Assembly: GCA_025716815.1 (NCBI GenBank)
Contig: JAIXMN010000002.1
Coordinates: 1,426,001-1,490,000, forward strand
DNA length: 64,000 nt
Origin: Dichotomocladium elegans
Lineage: Eukaryota > Mucoromycota > Mucoromycetes > Mucorales > Lichtheimiaceae
Direction of reading: 5' to 3'
The notes under the pieces were generated by a model that saw nothing but the letters and a program-made list of their open reading frames with translations, was not told the origin of the DNA and made no database searches. The first letter of the stretch is position 1. Each line of letters starts with the position of its first letter. The translations under genes and the position numbers were made by a program. Below, one piece after another: positions 47,776 through 60,830 of this stretch.

Positions 47776-50661
47776 CTAGCACCGCTTAAAGATCTTGTAA
47801 AGGTCGCCAATACTTGCCAATCGAGTCACAAACCCAGACTCAGGTTTTGATAGGCAATTTGGAGCAATGAAATATGATTTGAAACTAGGGAAGATGAGAT
47901 GCTGTACTTGCCAAAGATATTGTTTGTGATCTGCCTTGTACCGTTGCACGTCAGCCTCATTAGCATCAACAGGCTCCAACGGTGGCTCTGCGCTATAAAA
48001 GAGAGCCAGCTCACGTGCAATACTGTGAAAGCATCTGTCCTTGGTCTCCCAGTCAACCTGAAAATATCATAATGCATGTGTTTTCAATTTGCACGCGCCT
48101 CTCTGCCACTCAGCTCTTTATACCTCGGTCCCAAGTCGAAGAAGGAAGGACGGTAGTTTGTCCATTGTCGGTATATGTCCCCTCAAAAGCATGGGAAGCT
48201 CAATGATATATCCGTCCTCAGATACTTTTAGCGAAAAGTGATCCTTCAACATCATAGCATTCTCCACGAGCGCGTTTGCGATGCTCTATGCAATCGTGTA
48301 AATCAAAATGAAAAGGGTTATCCACCATTAAACTTACTGTAGCGATTTCTGATTTGGACTGCAAGTTCGACGGCAATGATCCCCTGGCCTCTTCTACCTC
48401 TAAGGCAACTTCGATGCTGTCTGCAATGCATATAGGGTTCTCCAATTTCAGCGTCCCAAAGTTTCCAAATTCAGCAAGCACCACTTGATAGAATAGTTCC
48501 TCACTGAAGTTCGTTATTGATGGCTGCGAAAGACAGGTAATAATGCATCGATGTTGCTCATTTACCTAAACTCGGAGAAGTTGATCAAGTACAAGTCGAC
48601 ATCATGTTGAATCAATGCTAATGTATCATCGACGCAACCAACGAATGTATGATTGCGAAGGATATTCGTCATAGCTACAGTTATATTAACGTAAACCATC
48701 CCGCTTGTCAACGGCGCATCAAGACTAACCTTGGTTTTCTGATCTCTTTACTGCCTTTCGGAGTTTATCAATACCTTCAATTATCAGAGACTTTCTCGGT
48801 GCCACTCTCTTTGCCTCGCTAGACAGTTGTCTGGATATATTCGATATGAATCTTTGTGGGTAAGATATACTTGATTACACTTACGAACTTTCGTCAATGT
48901 CCATCCGATCTATAGAAGAACTTGATTCTCCGCTATCCAGAGGTGCTCGAGGTTGGACCTGAACGAACGTATCCAATGTTTGTGCCCTGCTATCCGTTCG
49001 AACCATCTTGTAGTCTGCTAATTTTTTGCTCTCATTTCTAGCGGTATTCTCCGGTTCTAATAGAGACAATTAACCCAACGCCAATGTGAGCTCTATTCTG
49101 ACTTCTTCCTTTACTTTGACTGGATTCACTCAGAATTTCGCCTGTAAGAGTTTGCTATACATTCATATTAGATTAAAAAATCATGCACACCATATCTATG
49201 TCATTACCTGTGTATAGAAAGTCCTCGAGTAATTGGCATTTTCCAAATGCTCTTGTAGAATTTCCACGATAGCGTCAGTTATTCGATCTTCGTTAAGAAG
49301 AGTCACCTGCATTGCAGTTAGCTCCATTGACCTATATTCCCCTCTCTTACTGGCCATTTTACCTCTCTTTTGGTAGGGTGCACATTCACATCGACATTTC
49401 TCGGATCCACCTCTAAGCTTAAGTAAACAAATGGATGGCTTCCTTTAGGCAAGAGCGGAGAATAAACACTTTCAATTGCCTTCTTAATGTTTGAGTTCTC
49501 CACGGCTCGATCTATCATTGATCTATCAATGCCAAATTTATCCACGGTTACACAAGTAACTCACTGTTGACGAAGAGCAGGAACTGGAAGCTCTTATAGT
49601 TGTAGTTTGCATTTGAAATATACCCCTTCATTTTAAAGCGTAATAGAGGATATTCACGCTCCACTGGCAGAAGTTCAGATGCTACAGATTCGCCATAGAT
49701 CTGTCTTATTGTATCTTTTGTGTTCTTGGTCATGCTTGTCTGGATGTCGGCTGTCATCGATTCTTTCTACTTGACAGATCAGTCACTCGTATTTTGCAAC
49801 CCCATCAAGCGCTCTATACCTTTTTACAAACAAAGCTGACCGAAGCATTATGGACAGCATACCGGCTCACAACGTTGAGGATGCGATTGTATTCGTCCCC
49901 TGGCGATTTGAGAGCTTTACGCCGGATAGGGATATCATAAAACAAGTCTTCCACCTGTTCTCAGATCTGATATAAGCATCCTACTGCTTGTTTTTTTCGG
50001 GATATTCAAAATCCATATCGAACTTGCCGTGATCTGGGTGCCGGGATTACCGGCACTCATTTTGGGATTGTCTTTGAGCTTGCCACCAAGATATTCTGCT
50101 CTAAAAGTGTATGATATTGTTGGATGCGTTACAAAGTTTCCATCAAAGCGACATACTTATACGCGCAAGGTGAATCTGGTGTCTTGGTAGTAATCCGCAG
50201 GCGCGCAACGTGAGAAATACTCGCAAGAGCCTCCCCGCGAAAGCCAAATGTTCCAATATGTTGCAAGTCATCAAACGTCTTGAGTTTACTTGTCGTAAAC
50301 CTCTCGCAAAGAATGTTCAAGTCTTCTTTCTGTTAACGACCGCGTTGCGAATACATACCTATATATGAATTTCTGCGCTATAAACAGTGAAGAACAAGAC
50401 GTACCCGAATACCATGACCATTGTCTTGAATCTGCAGGAGTCTGAGACCTCCCCCCTGGATCAGAATGTTGATCGTTGTGGCACCTGCGTCAAGCGAGTT
50501 CTCGATCAGCTCTTTGAGGGCGTTCGCGGGCCGAAGAATGATCTGTGCAAGTTGGATCAGCCAATGAATGAGAGCTCTGAAAGAATGCCTCAGCTTACCT
50601 CGCCTGCAGCAATGCGATTGACGACATTTTCTTCGAGACGTCGAATGTGAGGGACTTCCAT
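47776..50661 (-). CDS. MLH1: DNA mismatch repair protein MLH1
   Basis: A many-exon gene starts at 50661 with [21 protein letters not shown], the canonical MutL opening. The GHKL ATPase motifs follow: [24 protein letters not shown] and [16 protein letters not shown]. The transducer domain contains [16 protein letters not shown]. After a Ser-rich linker the C-terminal dimerisation domain ends FKRC, equivalent to the conserved C-terminal FERC of MLH1, which is near-diagnostic against PMS1/PMS2 or MLH3. MLH1 pairs with PMS1 (MutL-alpha) in nuclear mismatch repair and in meiosis. Exon borders in the linker (48700-49100) are the least certain. The start lies 152 bp from that of the divergent Cid1-type gene. 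Confidence 0.93.
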
Positions 50662-50813
50662 GCTATAGACGGAAAAATAAGAAAAGAGCTGGGAGCAGAA
50701 TAAGTTTAAGCGGATTAAAATTTCGCCCCCCTTCCCCACTCCGTGCCTTTTCGCTAAACTTCACTTTGACATACCCGCATTGCTCCTCCAAGTCAGCCAA
50801 CCAATCTTTTGCA
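50662..50813. promoter_or_regulatory. Short divergent promoter between MLH1 and the Cid1-type gene
   Basis: Only 152 bp separate the two head-to-head ATGs at 50661 (-) and 50814 (+). The region includes a C-rich tract (50727-50740) and no clear TATA box. Both promoters must overlap here, which suggests shared control. Confidence 0.5.
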
Positions 50814-53237
50814 ATGACTCTAACTGATACGGAGATGCTTCTGTTGCTTGCCAAGGAGATTGTCTGGAAGAATTCTATCAATGACCACGACACTTTGCAC
50901 AACATGAACTTCGCTCAGGTCGCATGGTTTGCTACTGTTGAAATGGAACTGGAGTATACTGAGGAATACCCCATCATCGCAGACCGGAGACTAGATCTCA
51001 GAGAATTCCTGGAATCACACTCTCAAAGCTTGACTGCAAATCAGTCCAGATTTGCCTCATGGTCCTATATGTTTATGTCTGTCCAAGATTACTGCTTCGA
51101 CAAGCGCTACGGATACGAACTTCCCTATATTGAAGACGAAGAATGCATACGGAGCGAAGACGAACTCCTCATGATCATCTATCCACCGCGCCTAAAGGGT
51201 ACACTTGGCAACTATAAGAGGGAATCCTCCGAGGGCAAGCTCCTTACTTCACTTTGCGATAATTTTACCCAACCTGTGGCCACTCCAGCCGTGGGTCCAC
51301 TGACGCAGGAGATTCTTGATTTATACAAGGTACTAAAGACAGGCAAACACAGAAAGGGGGTTATGAATTTTGCAAAATGGCGAACTTCCCGTCTTCATAG
51401 TCTAAGAAGGTCAGCGCAAATGTTGTGTCGAAACGCCAAAGTATCGCGGACAGGATTGCCAACATGTTGCGGAATCTCTATGGATCGAACGAAATAAGGG
51501 TTGAAATGTTTGGGTGAGAAGAAAAAGGAGCGGGAGAGAGAAAGTGAAGGGAAGTAGTGTAAGTTTGATTTATTCTGACTAGTGCGGATTAAGCTCATGT
51601 GCAAATGGACTGGATACAGTGGACTCAGATCTTGACCTATGCATCATCATTCCACAGCACTGGATAGAGCGTGACACTGACTATGGTCGCAAACCAATAC
51701 CCGAATATTTTGGCACGTATTACAACATGAAATTTCTCTCGCGAAAGCTCGGTGAGTTAGGTATGATTGAGCGCCGAGCAATACCAAAAGCTTTGGTCCC
51801 TATATGCAAGTTTAAAGATCCTCGGTCGGGTATCAGTTGCGACATCAACACAGCCAATGATATGGGCGTTGAAAATTCAAAGTTAATTCAGGCGTATACC
51901 AAAATTGATGATCGCGTTCGTCCATTTCTCTATGCAATCAAACATTTCAGCAAACAACGCAGGATTAACGACGGTATGGACTGCATTGAATGAGTGCAAA
52001 AATATGTACCGCGTATTCACTTTTACTTTAGCATTTCTCGGATATCTCAGCAGCTACTCGTATGTCATGATGGGACTCTTCTATCTGATGACTTGCGATC
52101 CTCCTGTTCTACCAAATCTTCAAGCGCTTGGTAGATGTTCAGTCCATCATTGCCGTGCAAACCACATAAAGAAGAAACTCACAATATATAAGGGAAAAAT
52201 CGAAGAATTTGACGTGTCATTCCACACATGTGTGCAGGGAATAGTGAGCGGCGGAAGAAATATCGAATACGGACCGACAGCAACTTATTGGAAACAAAGA
52301 AATACAAGTTCAGTCTGCGAGTTACTGTTAGGTTTCTTCCGCTATTACATATTGGATCATGACTACGATGGCATGATCAGTATATATGGCGGCCTCAACT
52401 GCTCTCGGCCGAACCAATGGAAAAACAATGCCCTAGTGATTCAAGATCCCTTCATCAAAAGCCGCAATGTCTCGTATGTAGCTTGATCATACAGCTACAG
52501 GGAAAGCTAATAGATAAAATCGGGCACTTAGTGGCTCTTGCAGAACGGACGCATTTGCAGAGATCGAAAAGGAATTTATACGAGCGTTCTGCTGCCTCAA
52601 TAGCGGTGCAACCTTTGCGCATGTATGTCAATTCCGCGAAAAAAATCACGATCCATTCCCTGGGGAGCCCATTCGGTTCTATCGTCGCGGAGGCAGGAAC
52701 TTGCCTCTCATGATGAAGGCTGCAGAGGATGTCAAGAATGGCGATAGACAGGACTACCTAAAGCCTTGTTATAAGGACGATATACACTCCGAGCCCGAAG
52801 GGCGGGTTCCTCGTACCGCACCCACCACCATTACGACAGCACCTTTATCAAATTCCCGCAACAGAGTGGTCCATACTTTGGAGTCAGTCTTTGGATCAAC
52901 TACATCGTCACCCCGGACAAATACGACTCGTGTTTCTGATTCAAACGAATATATCGTGATATTTGTCGACATGATACCGGGTATGCTAGACAAGAAAGAC
53001 TTCAAGGATGCACTATGTCAGTACGGACGCGTGGTCGATATCCAAACAGTCAAACGCTCACCCGAAACTACCATTCATGAGGACTGGCACATGCGTATTT
53101 TACTGGATGACCCGATTTGCAACCCATTACCCGATACGCTCGATGTCTATGATGATATCCGAACGACCAAATGCCCTGCCTCATCCGCAGAGGATCCTCA
53201 CAGCCTGAGGTTTACCAGCGTATCACGGTACCCTTGA
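50814..53237 (+). CDS. Cid1-like non-canonical poly(A)/poly(U) polymerase
   Basis: Multi-exon gene, starting at ATG 50814 and ending TGA before 53238. An N-terminal region of about 170 residues without a known fold is followed by the nucleotidyltransferase core, rebuilt over introns as VEMFG then SCANGLDTVDSDLDL, which gives the GS motif and catalytic DXD. Further on is SGISCDINTANDMGVENS with the third Asp. The PAP-associated domain has SYSYVMMGLFYLMTC and LLLGFFRYYILDHDY, and QDPFIKSRNV at its end. The C-terminal 150 residues include an RRM-like stretch (EYIVIFVDMIPGMLDKKD). Such enzymes add U or A tails to RNA in decay and silencing. Which base is added cannot be decided here. Confidence 0.87.
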
Positions 53238-53519
53238 TGCGGGTTTCCTTTCAGCTGGTGCTCTTCTACAGTATACTTTCTCCACAAATGACAAGAAAGC
53301 GATTGCAGACTAAAATGAACGACTAAATATGCTAATACGATTTATTGCGTCTACAATAAGGGATAGTAATGTGGGCCGAGCTTAAACAGTGATGCTTTCT
53401 ACTGGTGTACACCAAGGGATAGAAGGGAAGGAGAGCGACATGTACTTAAAGAATAAAGGGAGGGGGATGCGTGTAGGGAATATGCTATTGTATATGCGTT
53501 ACAACTGCTAAGAGAAATT

Positions 53520-55826
53520 CTAATGATGAAGGTTACTACTGCCCATGTCATACTCATGAGGAATATCCTTGTGGTGCTCGAGCGTTTTTGCCATGAATCC
53601 CATGAATCGATTGCCGTACTCAAGGGGTTCAACCGCAGAAATGCTGTGCTTGTCTTGCGTTAGAGATTTTATAAAGTGCTCTGACTTCTTTTTCGAATCG
53701 TATGGCGTCAAGATATCAATGATTCCCATATAATATAGTGCGGATGTGGGACGGTCCTGCTCATCAGTCGATTGGAACCCACCATCATCCGAGTAGAATG
53801 CACAGTTGCGACGTTCATAAAATGGATCTTCGGGGAGTTCCGAAGAGTTTAGACGCTCAGGATTGGTCCGTGCAATGGCATTACGGACCACTTGTGCTTT
53901 TGTCTGTCGTCGTTTGAGCATCGACGCATGTCGCTCAGCACTTTTAGTGTCAGGCTGGAAGAACGGTGCGTGAGACCAGTGCATTAAAGAGAAGAAGGTT
54001 GTCTATCTCTTACCTGGAAAAGCTGCAGCGTTGAGTTACGAATGTTATCTTTGTTGCCGCGCATCAGGTTGTGGATACCAACAAGTAAGCTATAGTCCAT
54101 AATGTTCAATCGGACAAGTAGCTACGTGGAAAGGCGTGTTACTGAGGTCCTGATAACTATATAAGCATGTTTTTATACCTTAACGTCATGAGTGAGTTGA
54201 CTGATAAAAAGTTTGCGCTTTGCAGGCCCAAGTTGTAGCTTTTGATTATTCTTTTGGAAATTCAGGTCTTTCATGACTGCATTCTTTGATTTTTTGATCT
54301 CTTCGTCCTTTAGCAAGCGGCCAATCAACGAACCCTGTGGTGTAGCATATCATTAGACACACCTTCCATGAATATATATCATAACACGGCGTACCTTGAG
54401 GTCATATGTCTCATGTATATCCTAAAAGCAGACACATTGCATTGGCATGTGGTAGCGTAATATAGCTAAATCCCATACCTTATTTGCCGGGAAGACATTG
54501 CCCATGACAACAAAATGGATCTTTCGGCCGTGTGGCTGCTTAACGCGATGAAGACCATAGTAACGACAAAGAAGGGTGTCTGGATTATTCATGACATGCT
54601 GTTATTCATCCGTTTTAGTAACAAAAAAAAAATGGTAGTTTGACCACCCAATGATACTTACTGCATGGTAATCTTTGAGGATTTTTCTAAGATACTTGTG
54701 CTCCGAATGGTGAATGGTTTTTATAATGAATCGATAGTCTCTTGAGTAATAAAAGAAGCTACCGCTCTTTCCAGGGGAACCAAGCTCAGACAGAATATAC
54801 TTGCTCGTTAGCGAAACCTGTTAACATGTTCTATTTTTAGTATTTCATAACCGGTTTCATTTCCACGGTTTCTTTTTTACCAGGTAGTCAGCAGGGTCAA
54901 TACCAAATTGCTCGCGGAGCTGTCGAAATACCCATGGAGCATAATCTTTGAACTTGAAGTCGTATTTAGCCCCTGGGGTTAATTCGTCGCCAGTGCTAAG
55001 ATGCATGATAAGTGAGACAGGATCCAAACGATAAGGAGTGGATATAAGATTACACATTAAAGACAAGCTTGTGGGCTGCCTCAAAGTCAGCCTCCGATAA
55101 AGTGCGGTTCATCTTTGCAGACACACGGCCAACCGCAATGCGGATACCGGTAAGCATGTTATACATGAGAACATAGTTCTTGTGATGTTTATCGACTCGA
55201 TTGCCGACAATAACTCGGTCTTCGTCCTGAAACTCATCTTGGCGGCGTGATAGTCTTTTGAATGCCCTGCGCCGAGCGGACAGCTCTTTGGCGAACTCTT
55301 CGGATATACCGATCTCGGGTTTTTGCTTCTTCTTATCTCCATGGCCTGTAGTATGGTGACGGGCAAGCGTTCGGCCTGGAATGCCCATTGTTTCGTTTTT
55401 GCTATAGCCACTATCGCCTTCGGTGATTGACTGGAGCGTCGAATGCCGCTTGAGTTGAGCGACATTATCAAATTCGTCTATGGCGCTCGGAGTGCTAGTT
55501 GTAGTAGGCATTGCTGAGGTTGTAAAAGAGCGCTTAGTGGTCAATGGAGCAGGAGGCTTGCTTCGAACAGGCACAGGGGTCATTGGAGGCGAAAAGTCGG
55601 AGGAAGATTGGGTGCCTTCAAAAATTAAACTATCATTGGCACTCTCAGGTTCATCCATTATCGGTCCAATGTGATAGAGCGATTGTGCACCGATGCCGTT
55701 CGCAGCTGCAGAAGGTGGCGAAAGAACATTGCTATCCGGGTTATCGATTTGTTGCATACGGTAGGTATCTGTTGGTTTGCCGTAGAGATCGGCGTGTGTG
55801 CTCTGTCCGATTGATGCGCTTGCCAT
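53520..55826 (-). CDS. MSS4: Phosphatidylinositol-4-phosphate 5-kinase (Mss4/Its3-like)
   Basis: The start is ATG 55826 ([20 protein letters not shown]) and the stop 53520. About eight exons are present. The first 200 residues are Ser/Thr/Pro-rich. The PIPK domain begins at [18 protein letters not shown] and includes [20 protein letters not shown] (P-loop-like motif and ATP lysine), the conserved YDLKGS (GRxxK-type region follows) and [11 protein letters not shown] with the catalytic Asp. The activation segment near [18 protein letters not shown] fits type I kinases. The enzyme makes PtdIns(4,5)P2 at the plasma membrane, controlling actin, endocytosis and Rho signalling. It may work in the same pathway as the F-BAR RhoGAP and SYLF-SH3 proteins of this window, which is inference. 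Confidence 0.93.
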
Positions 55827-55999
55827 GTAAGAAAGACAAATAGGAATGAGGGATAAAGAGGAGGTTGAAAAGAAGGAGAAAAAGATAAAATATGTCGCCA
55901 ACTCGGGGTGTTCCACAAAAACTCACATTAGGGTGCAGCAAAGAAAAAACCCATTTACACAAATTTTACGTATTTAATAATGGAAACAAAGCTTCTTAT

Positions 56000-57783
56000 C
56001 TAAAGTTTTGCATTAAGGATAAGCTCCTCTGTCTTTCGTTTTTGTGCTTTGATTCTTTCAGAAATCTCGGTGGCGCGGCGTAATTCTACACGACCGAGCT
56101 GATTCATGTGGACCTGAATTAGGAGAAAAGTAAATAAAACGTAATGCTATGTTCTTTTTTTTTTTTTTTGCTTAGCAAAGGCTGCGGTGTTTCATACCTC
56201 ATCTGGACCATCGGCGTAGCGCAACGTGCGAGCCCCCGCATAGAATGCAGCCAAAGGAAAGTCCTGTGAAAGGCCTGCTGCGCCATGGGCCTGCATGGCG
56301 CGGTCAAGCACACGGAGTAGCATGCTGGGTGTAGCGATCTAATATAGTCAATACAGAATGAGATAAACATCATAAAGAAACTTTTTGTCTCTCGGGCAAG
56401 TAATACCTTGGCCATACTGATCTCCTTGAGCGCGCCCTTGGCCTGAACTTCATCAATTCGTTTGGCTGCGTTGAGCACAAGGAAACGAGTCTGGTCAATC
56501 TCGATACGGGAGATGGCAATATCCTGGATAACTGTGCCGTGTTGAGCCAAGTTCTTGCCGAAGGTGCGGCGTGAAGGATCGGTCACGCGAGCAATCATGT
56601 ATTCGAGACCACGTTCTGCCATGCCAATTGAGCGCATGCTTCGAATTCAAAAACAAATAAGTTTTTGTCTCTTCCTGTTCCTCTCTTGCGGGTGCTCTTC
56701 TTTTGTATCTCAGAGTACTTACCAGTGATGGATACGTCCTGGACCCAATCTGCCTTGGATAACCTAATTTTGTTACAAAACCAATGATGAGTGTTGAACT
56801 GCTAACCTGAGGTATATAATCAATAATGGGTACCTCAAAACCTCTACCCTCTCCGAGAATAATATTCTCGACAGGCACCCGGACGTTATGGAAAACGATT
56901 TCGCAGTGACCTTCGGGAGCATCGTCATAGCCAAATACAGTCATGGGGCGGACCACTGTGATGCCAGGGGTGCCGGCAGGTACGATGACCAAGCTCTGCT
57001 GTCTGTACTTGTTCTTATTTTCGGGATCGGTCTTGCCCATAACAAGGTAGACGGCACAGCGTGGATCTCCAGCCCCCGAGATCCACCATTTCCGGCCGTT
57101 GATCACATACTCGTTGCCCTCGCGACGAATGTTGGTTTCAATATTAGTCGCGTCTGATGATGCCACGGCAGGCTCTGTCATGGCAAATGCCGATCGGATC
57201 TTGCCATCCAGCAAGGGCTCGAGCCATTTTTTCTTTTGAGCAGGTGTACCATACTTTGCAAATACTTCCATGTTGCCGGTGTCAGGCGCAGAGCAATTCA
57301 TCGCTTCAGGTGCAATGCGAATTGAGCGACCTGTCAACTCAGCAATAAGGGAATATTCAAGGTTCGTCAGGCCGGCTCCTTCCTTGTAGTCTTGGCCGAG
57401 GAAAAGGTTCCAGAGACCGAGAGAACGCGCTTTTGCTTTGAGCTCCTCCATAACTGGAGGAATAACCTTATAAAGTTGCGTACGTTTCAGCGAAAGTCTC
57501 GAACGCGTGTACACGCATCTCATTCCATCCTAACTTCATTCTATCAGAAACTCACGTCCCAACGATTGGCGCCTTTTCCCAGCTGTGCTTCGAAAAGATG
57601 TTCGGCGGGAATGCAATCATTCTGTCAAAAAAAGAAACAAAATAGTCAATACTTGCTCAGGGGGAGAATAATGATGAAGATGTATATGCCCCCTCTAACC
57701 TCGACAAAGTCCTTGGCTCTAGCGTAAAGAACTTGAAATTTGGTGGAAAGTTTGGTAATGTCAACAATGCTGTTGGTAGCCAT
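56000..57783 (-). CDS. Acyl-CoA dehydrogenase (ACAD10/11-like)
   Basis: The gene runs from ATG 57783 ([20 protein letters not shown]) to the stop at 56000 (EELILNAKL), with about seven exons. The core motifs are clear: [36 protein letters not shown] (substrate- and FAD-binding loop), [39 protein letters not shown] and [16 protein letters not shown]. The enzyme oxidises acyl-CoA with FAD, most likely long-chain or branched substrates. The Gly after GLSQD and the GR..H loop fit the ACAD10/11 group, which lacks its kinase domain here. A further in-frame exon may lie upstream (58151 to about 58050). No clear mitochondrial presequence or PTS1 is visible. Confidence 0.9.
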
Positions 57784-60700
57784 TGCTGTGAGAAAATGAG
57801 AGAAGTTAAGAGTGAAGGGAGCGAGGACAATCCACCATCTACGTTCACCATTTTTATTCCCAGCTGTATTTCTGATGATCAATCCATATCCCAAATATGG
57901 CATGTGCGCTGCTATTCCGCATGAATCGTATGACACCTTATTACAAAGCGAAATTATAAATATGAAAGGTTGGTATTATCCGACCTGCGTGTGCTGAGCC
58001 GCCTGCCAGGAACAATTTTGGGGGCTAGTATGAGAGCTAAAGTTCATACCATTTCTAAGGTCAACGACTCCTTGCACCTTTATTTCAACCTGAACATGCT
58101 GCTCCCATTTGAACAGAAGAGGATAGGTCTTTGAGAAGGCTGAGACCGCCATGGGATGAGATGGAGAATTTACATATTATTGTGTTTGCTCTACCTATCC
58201 CGGAATCTACGTAGCCATCTTCCTCATCTCGCCTTCCAAAAACATCTACTCTATAGAACTTTGACGGGATGGCGTCATTTTCATCTAAGTCCTCTTAGGT
58301 CACATTCGGTGCTTATGCTTCGTTGCTTTATCTCGATTTCAGAAGCAAGAGTGAGGAATATCCTCAGCCAAGACTACTGTGTAGTTTTGGTTAAAATGTC
58401 TATACTAGCGTCTAGGTATTTGGGTTTATTTTTTGGAGGAGGAGGAAAAGCGAAATACCATAGCTTTTTATAAAGTGACAAGCCATGACGAATAGCGATG
58501 AAATATTTGATGCTGCCACATAGAGACACAGACATTTGGCTATGTATTCTTTGATTAGTTCTATATTGCAATCCTTTTCTTGACAAAGGTTGGAACACTA
58601 CGCAGAATGGGTCCCCCAGGAACTGCAATTGGCTACACGAAAATCAGACCTCGATCATAGACAGTATCAATTTTGGCGTTCAATACCCAGGTCATTCTCG
58701 GTCGATCGAACTGTCACTCAAATTTGGATGTATGAACTACATGCTTATTAACAATCTTGTCCGTTCGAGCGTTATGAGTGCGCATACCTTTTTAAAGTAT
58801 TAAAAGCGAACTACTCTGTTCATTTAAACCATGCATACCTCAATATATTATCTAGAGAAGATCTGGTCTCAAAGCAGTGTTTCTCCTGACTAAATACAGG
58901 TTGCATACGAGGGTAAACACCCTCGTAGAACGAAAGTTCCAATGCCATGAAAGTAATAAGTATTTGTACGTGCGAACATTCGCTCATGAACCTCGGTTCA
59001 CTTTCAATTATGAGTTGAAACGCTTTACTTGACAGAGGACCAACCGTTAGAGCAATGGACAGACCAACAGATAGAGCAATAGCTCGATAAATATCGCGAA
59101 GGACATGACGAATTACTGCTGCAAGAACAAGAAAGGTAAGGGCAGCAGCAATAGGAACCCCATACAGAAAACCTGAGAGAAACGATGAAGGCGACGGAGG
59201 CTGGAAAGATCAACTTGGGAAATGGTTTTTGGAAAGCTATCATGCCATTTACCAGTCCATAAAAGATGCATGACCGATCCGGAGGAGAGGTGTTGTTGCA
59301 GGGACATTACTGAGAACTATGCAAGGGATTCTGGCGATTATACTCACACAGTAATGTGCTGCAAACCAAAATGAGAAGGATGAAGGTCAACGGCAAAGTC
59401 CATCCAAATTGAGGTGTCCAACACAGGGCCTGGCGGCTTTCCTCCCCCTGCTCAATGGGTACATTATAAAAGAAATGAATGAAATATTTTATCGCGACTC
59501 CAGCGTGAAATCCAAGGCGAACTAACGATTCTATCTATGGCACTCATAATCCTTGTATGGAGGCAATCGCAGTTGAAACAAATGGTCTCGTTCGTTACCG
59601 TTGAGAAGCAGATGGTCTCGATGATGTCGAACGAGCAGAAAGAAACAGCCTTAAAAGTCGCATGACTGCGAGGAACGAGCTTGCGGAATAATGCGAGACT
59701 CTTAGCGGCATATTAGAACAGTCTACAGAGGCTACGGCGCCATCGATACGCGAAACGATAGAGCGCAAAGACATTCGATGGCAGGTTATGCATGAAGCAG
59801 CACACCGACATCATCACCTCATCCATCTGATGCAGTAGTTACTTGGTAGTCAAAAAATCGACAAAAATAATCGAAGACGAATGAACTGTGATGAACACGT
59901 TGCGTAAAGTATGATCATTCGTTTGGAATACAAGGAGGAAGTCGAATGCGACGCAACGATGCGGACTCCGTGCTGTCTAGTACAAATTTTTGGAGTATTC
60001 TAGACGATACCATTTTTGACCGTTCGTCCGACTGTGCACGATGAGATCGACGATTATCGAGGATTTTCATCTTTCTGTCAGGTTTGCTGTAGTTCGTAGG
60101 ATAGTGTTACGTATGCAATAGCATACAAAGACGTAGGGAACATGAAATCAGGGCGCTCGCTAGCGAAGTTCCCCCTTTCTAGCGGAGTATGGGAAGTAAT
60201 ACGGGTTTTGGAGTCGAGATAGTGGCTACTCAACGCAGGATTTTACTTTGCACGTGCGGACGGGCACACCATTTCGCAGCAGGTATGTTGTAACTTTTCT
60301 CATAGACTTAATAGTATACTCCTATCATTTGTCACAATCCTCTGTTCCCGTTCTTAACATGTCTCTGTATTTTAAGACTTGTACTTAAACTTTCGATATT
60401 GAATGTTTAGGCAGTGCTTCGAGGAACCGGTGTGTATCTAATTATCTTTTCATGGGCTTGTGGATTTCATTGACATTAGCAGGAAAATCTTTTTGCCTAA
60501 TTCTGTGTAACACAAAATACTCTTTCCCTGTTGCTCTGATGCACACAGCAGTCCATGCTTTCCAATTTAACTTAGATGGATGTCCTCACTGAGAGAATGT
60601 GCCGACGATATTCAATCTTGTCTAGAGTTTATCCCATGGGAATGATTCTGTGTCCTTGAGTAGGGAGAAATGCTACAACACATCCGACGTTATTCTTGCT

Positions 60701-60830
60701 AGATATATCATAGATATAGTATATTAGATGAAAAGCACTCTCTTTCATCAATCGTTAAGGAAAAAGATAGGTCATGGTATCTTGTACACGGTCTTTTACA
60801 AATATAATGGATATGCACGTATAGATATAT
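57784..60830. other. Gene-poor block of about 3 kb with frame remnants
   Basis: The first 400 bp hold the acyl-CoA dehydrogenase promoter and a possible extra 5' exon. The rest contains only broken frames. On the plus strand at 59040-59145 and 59600-59838 the sequence reads as charged, coiled-coil-like pieces (DELLLQEQER; SRMTARNELAE; IRETIERKDIRWQVM) interrupted by stops, suggestive of a decayed gene. No repeats or RNA genes were recognised. Confidence 0.4.
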
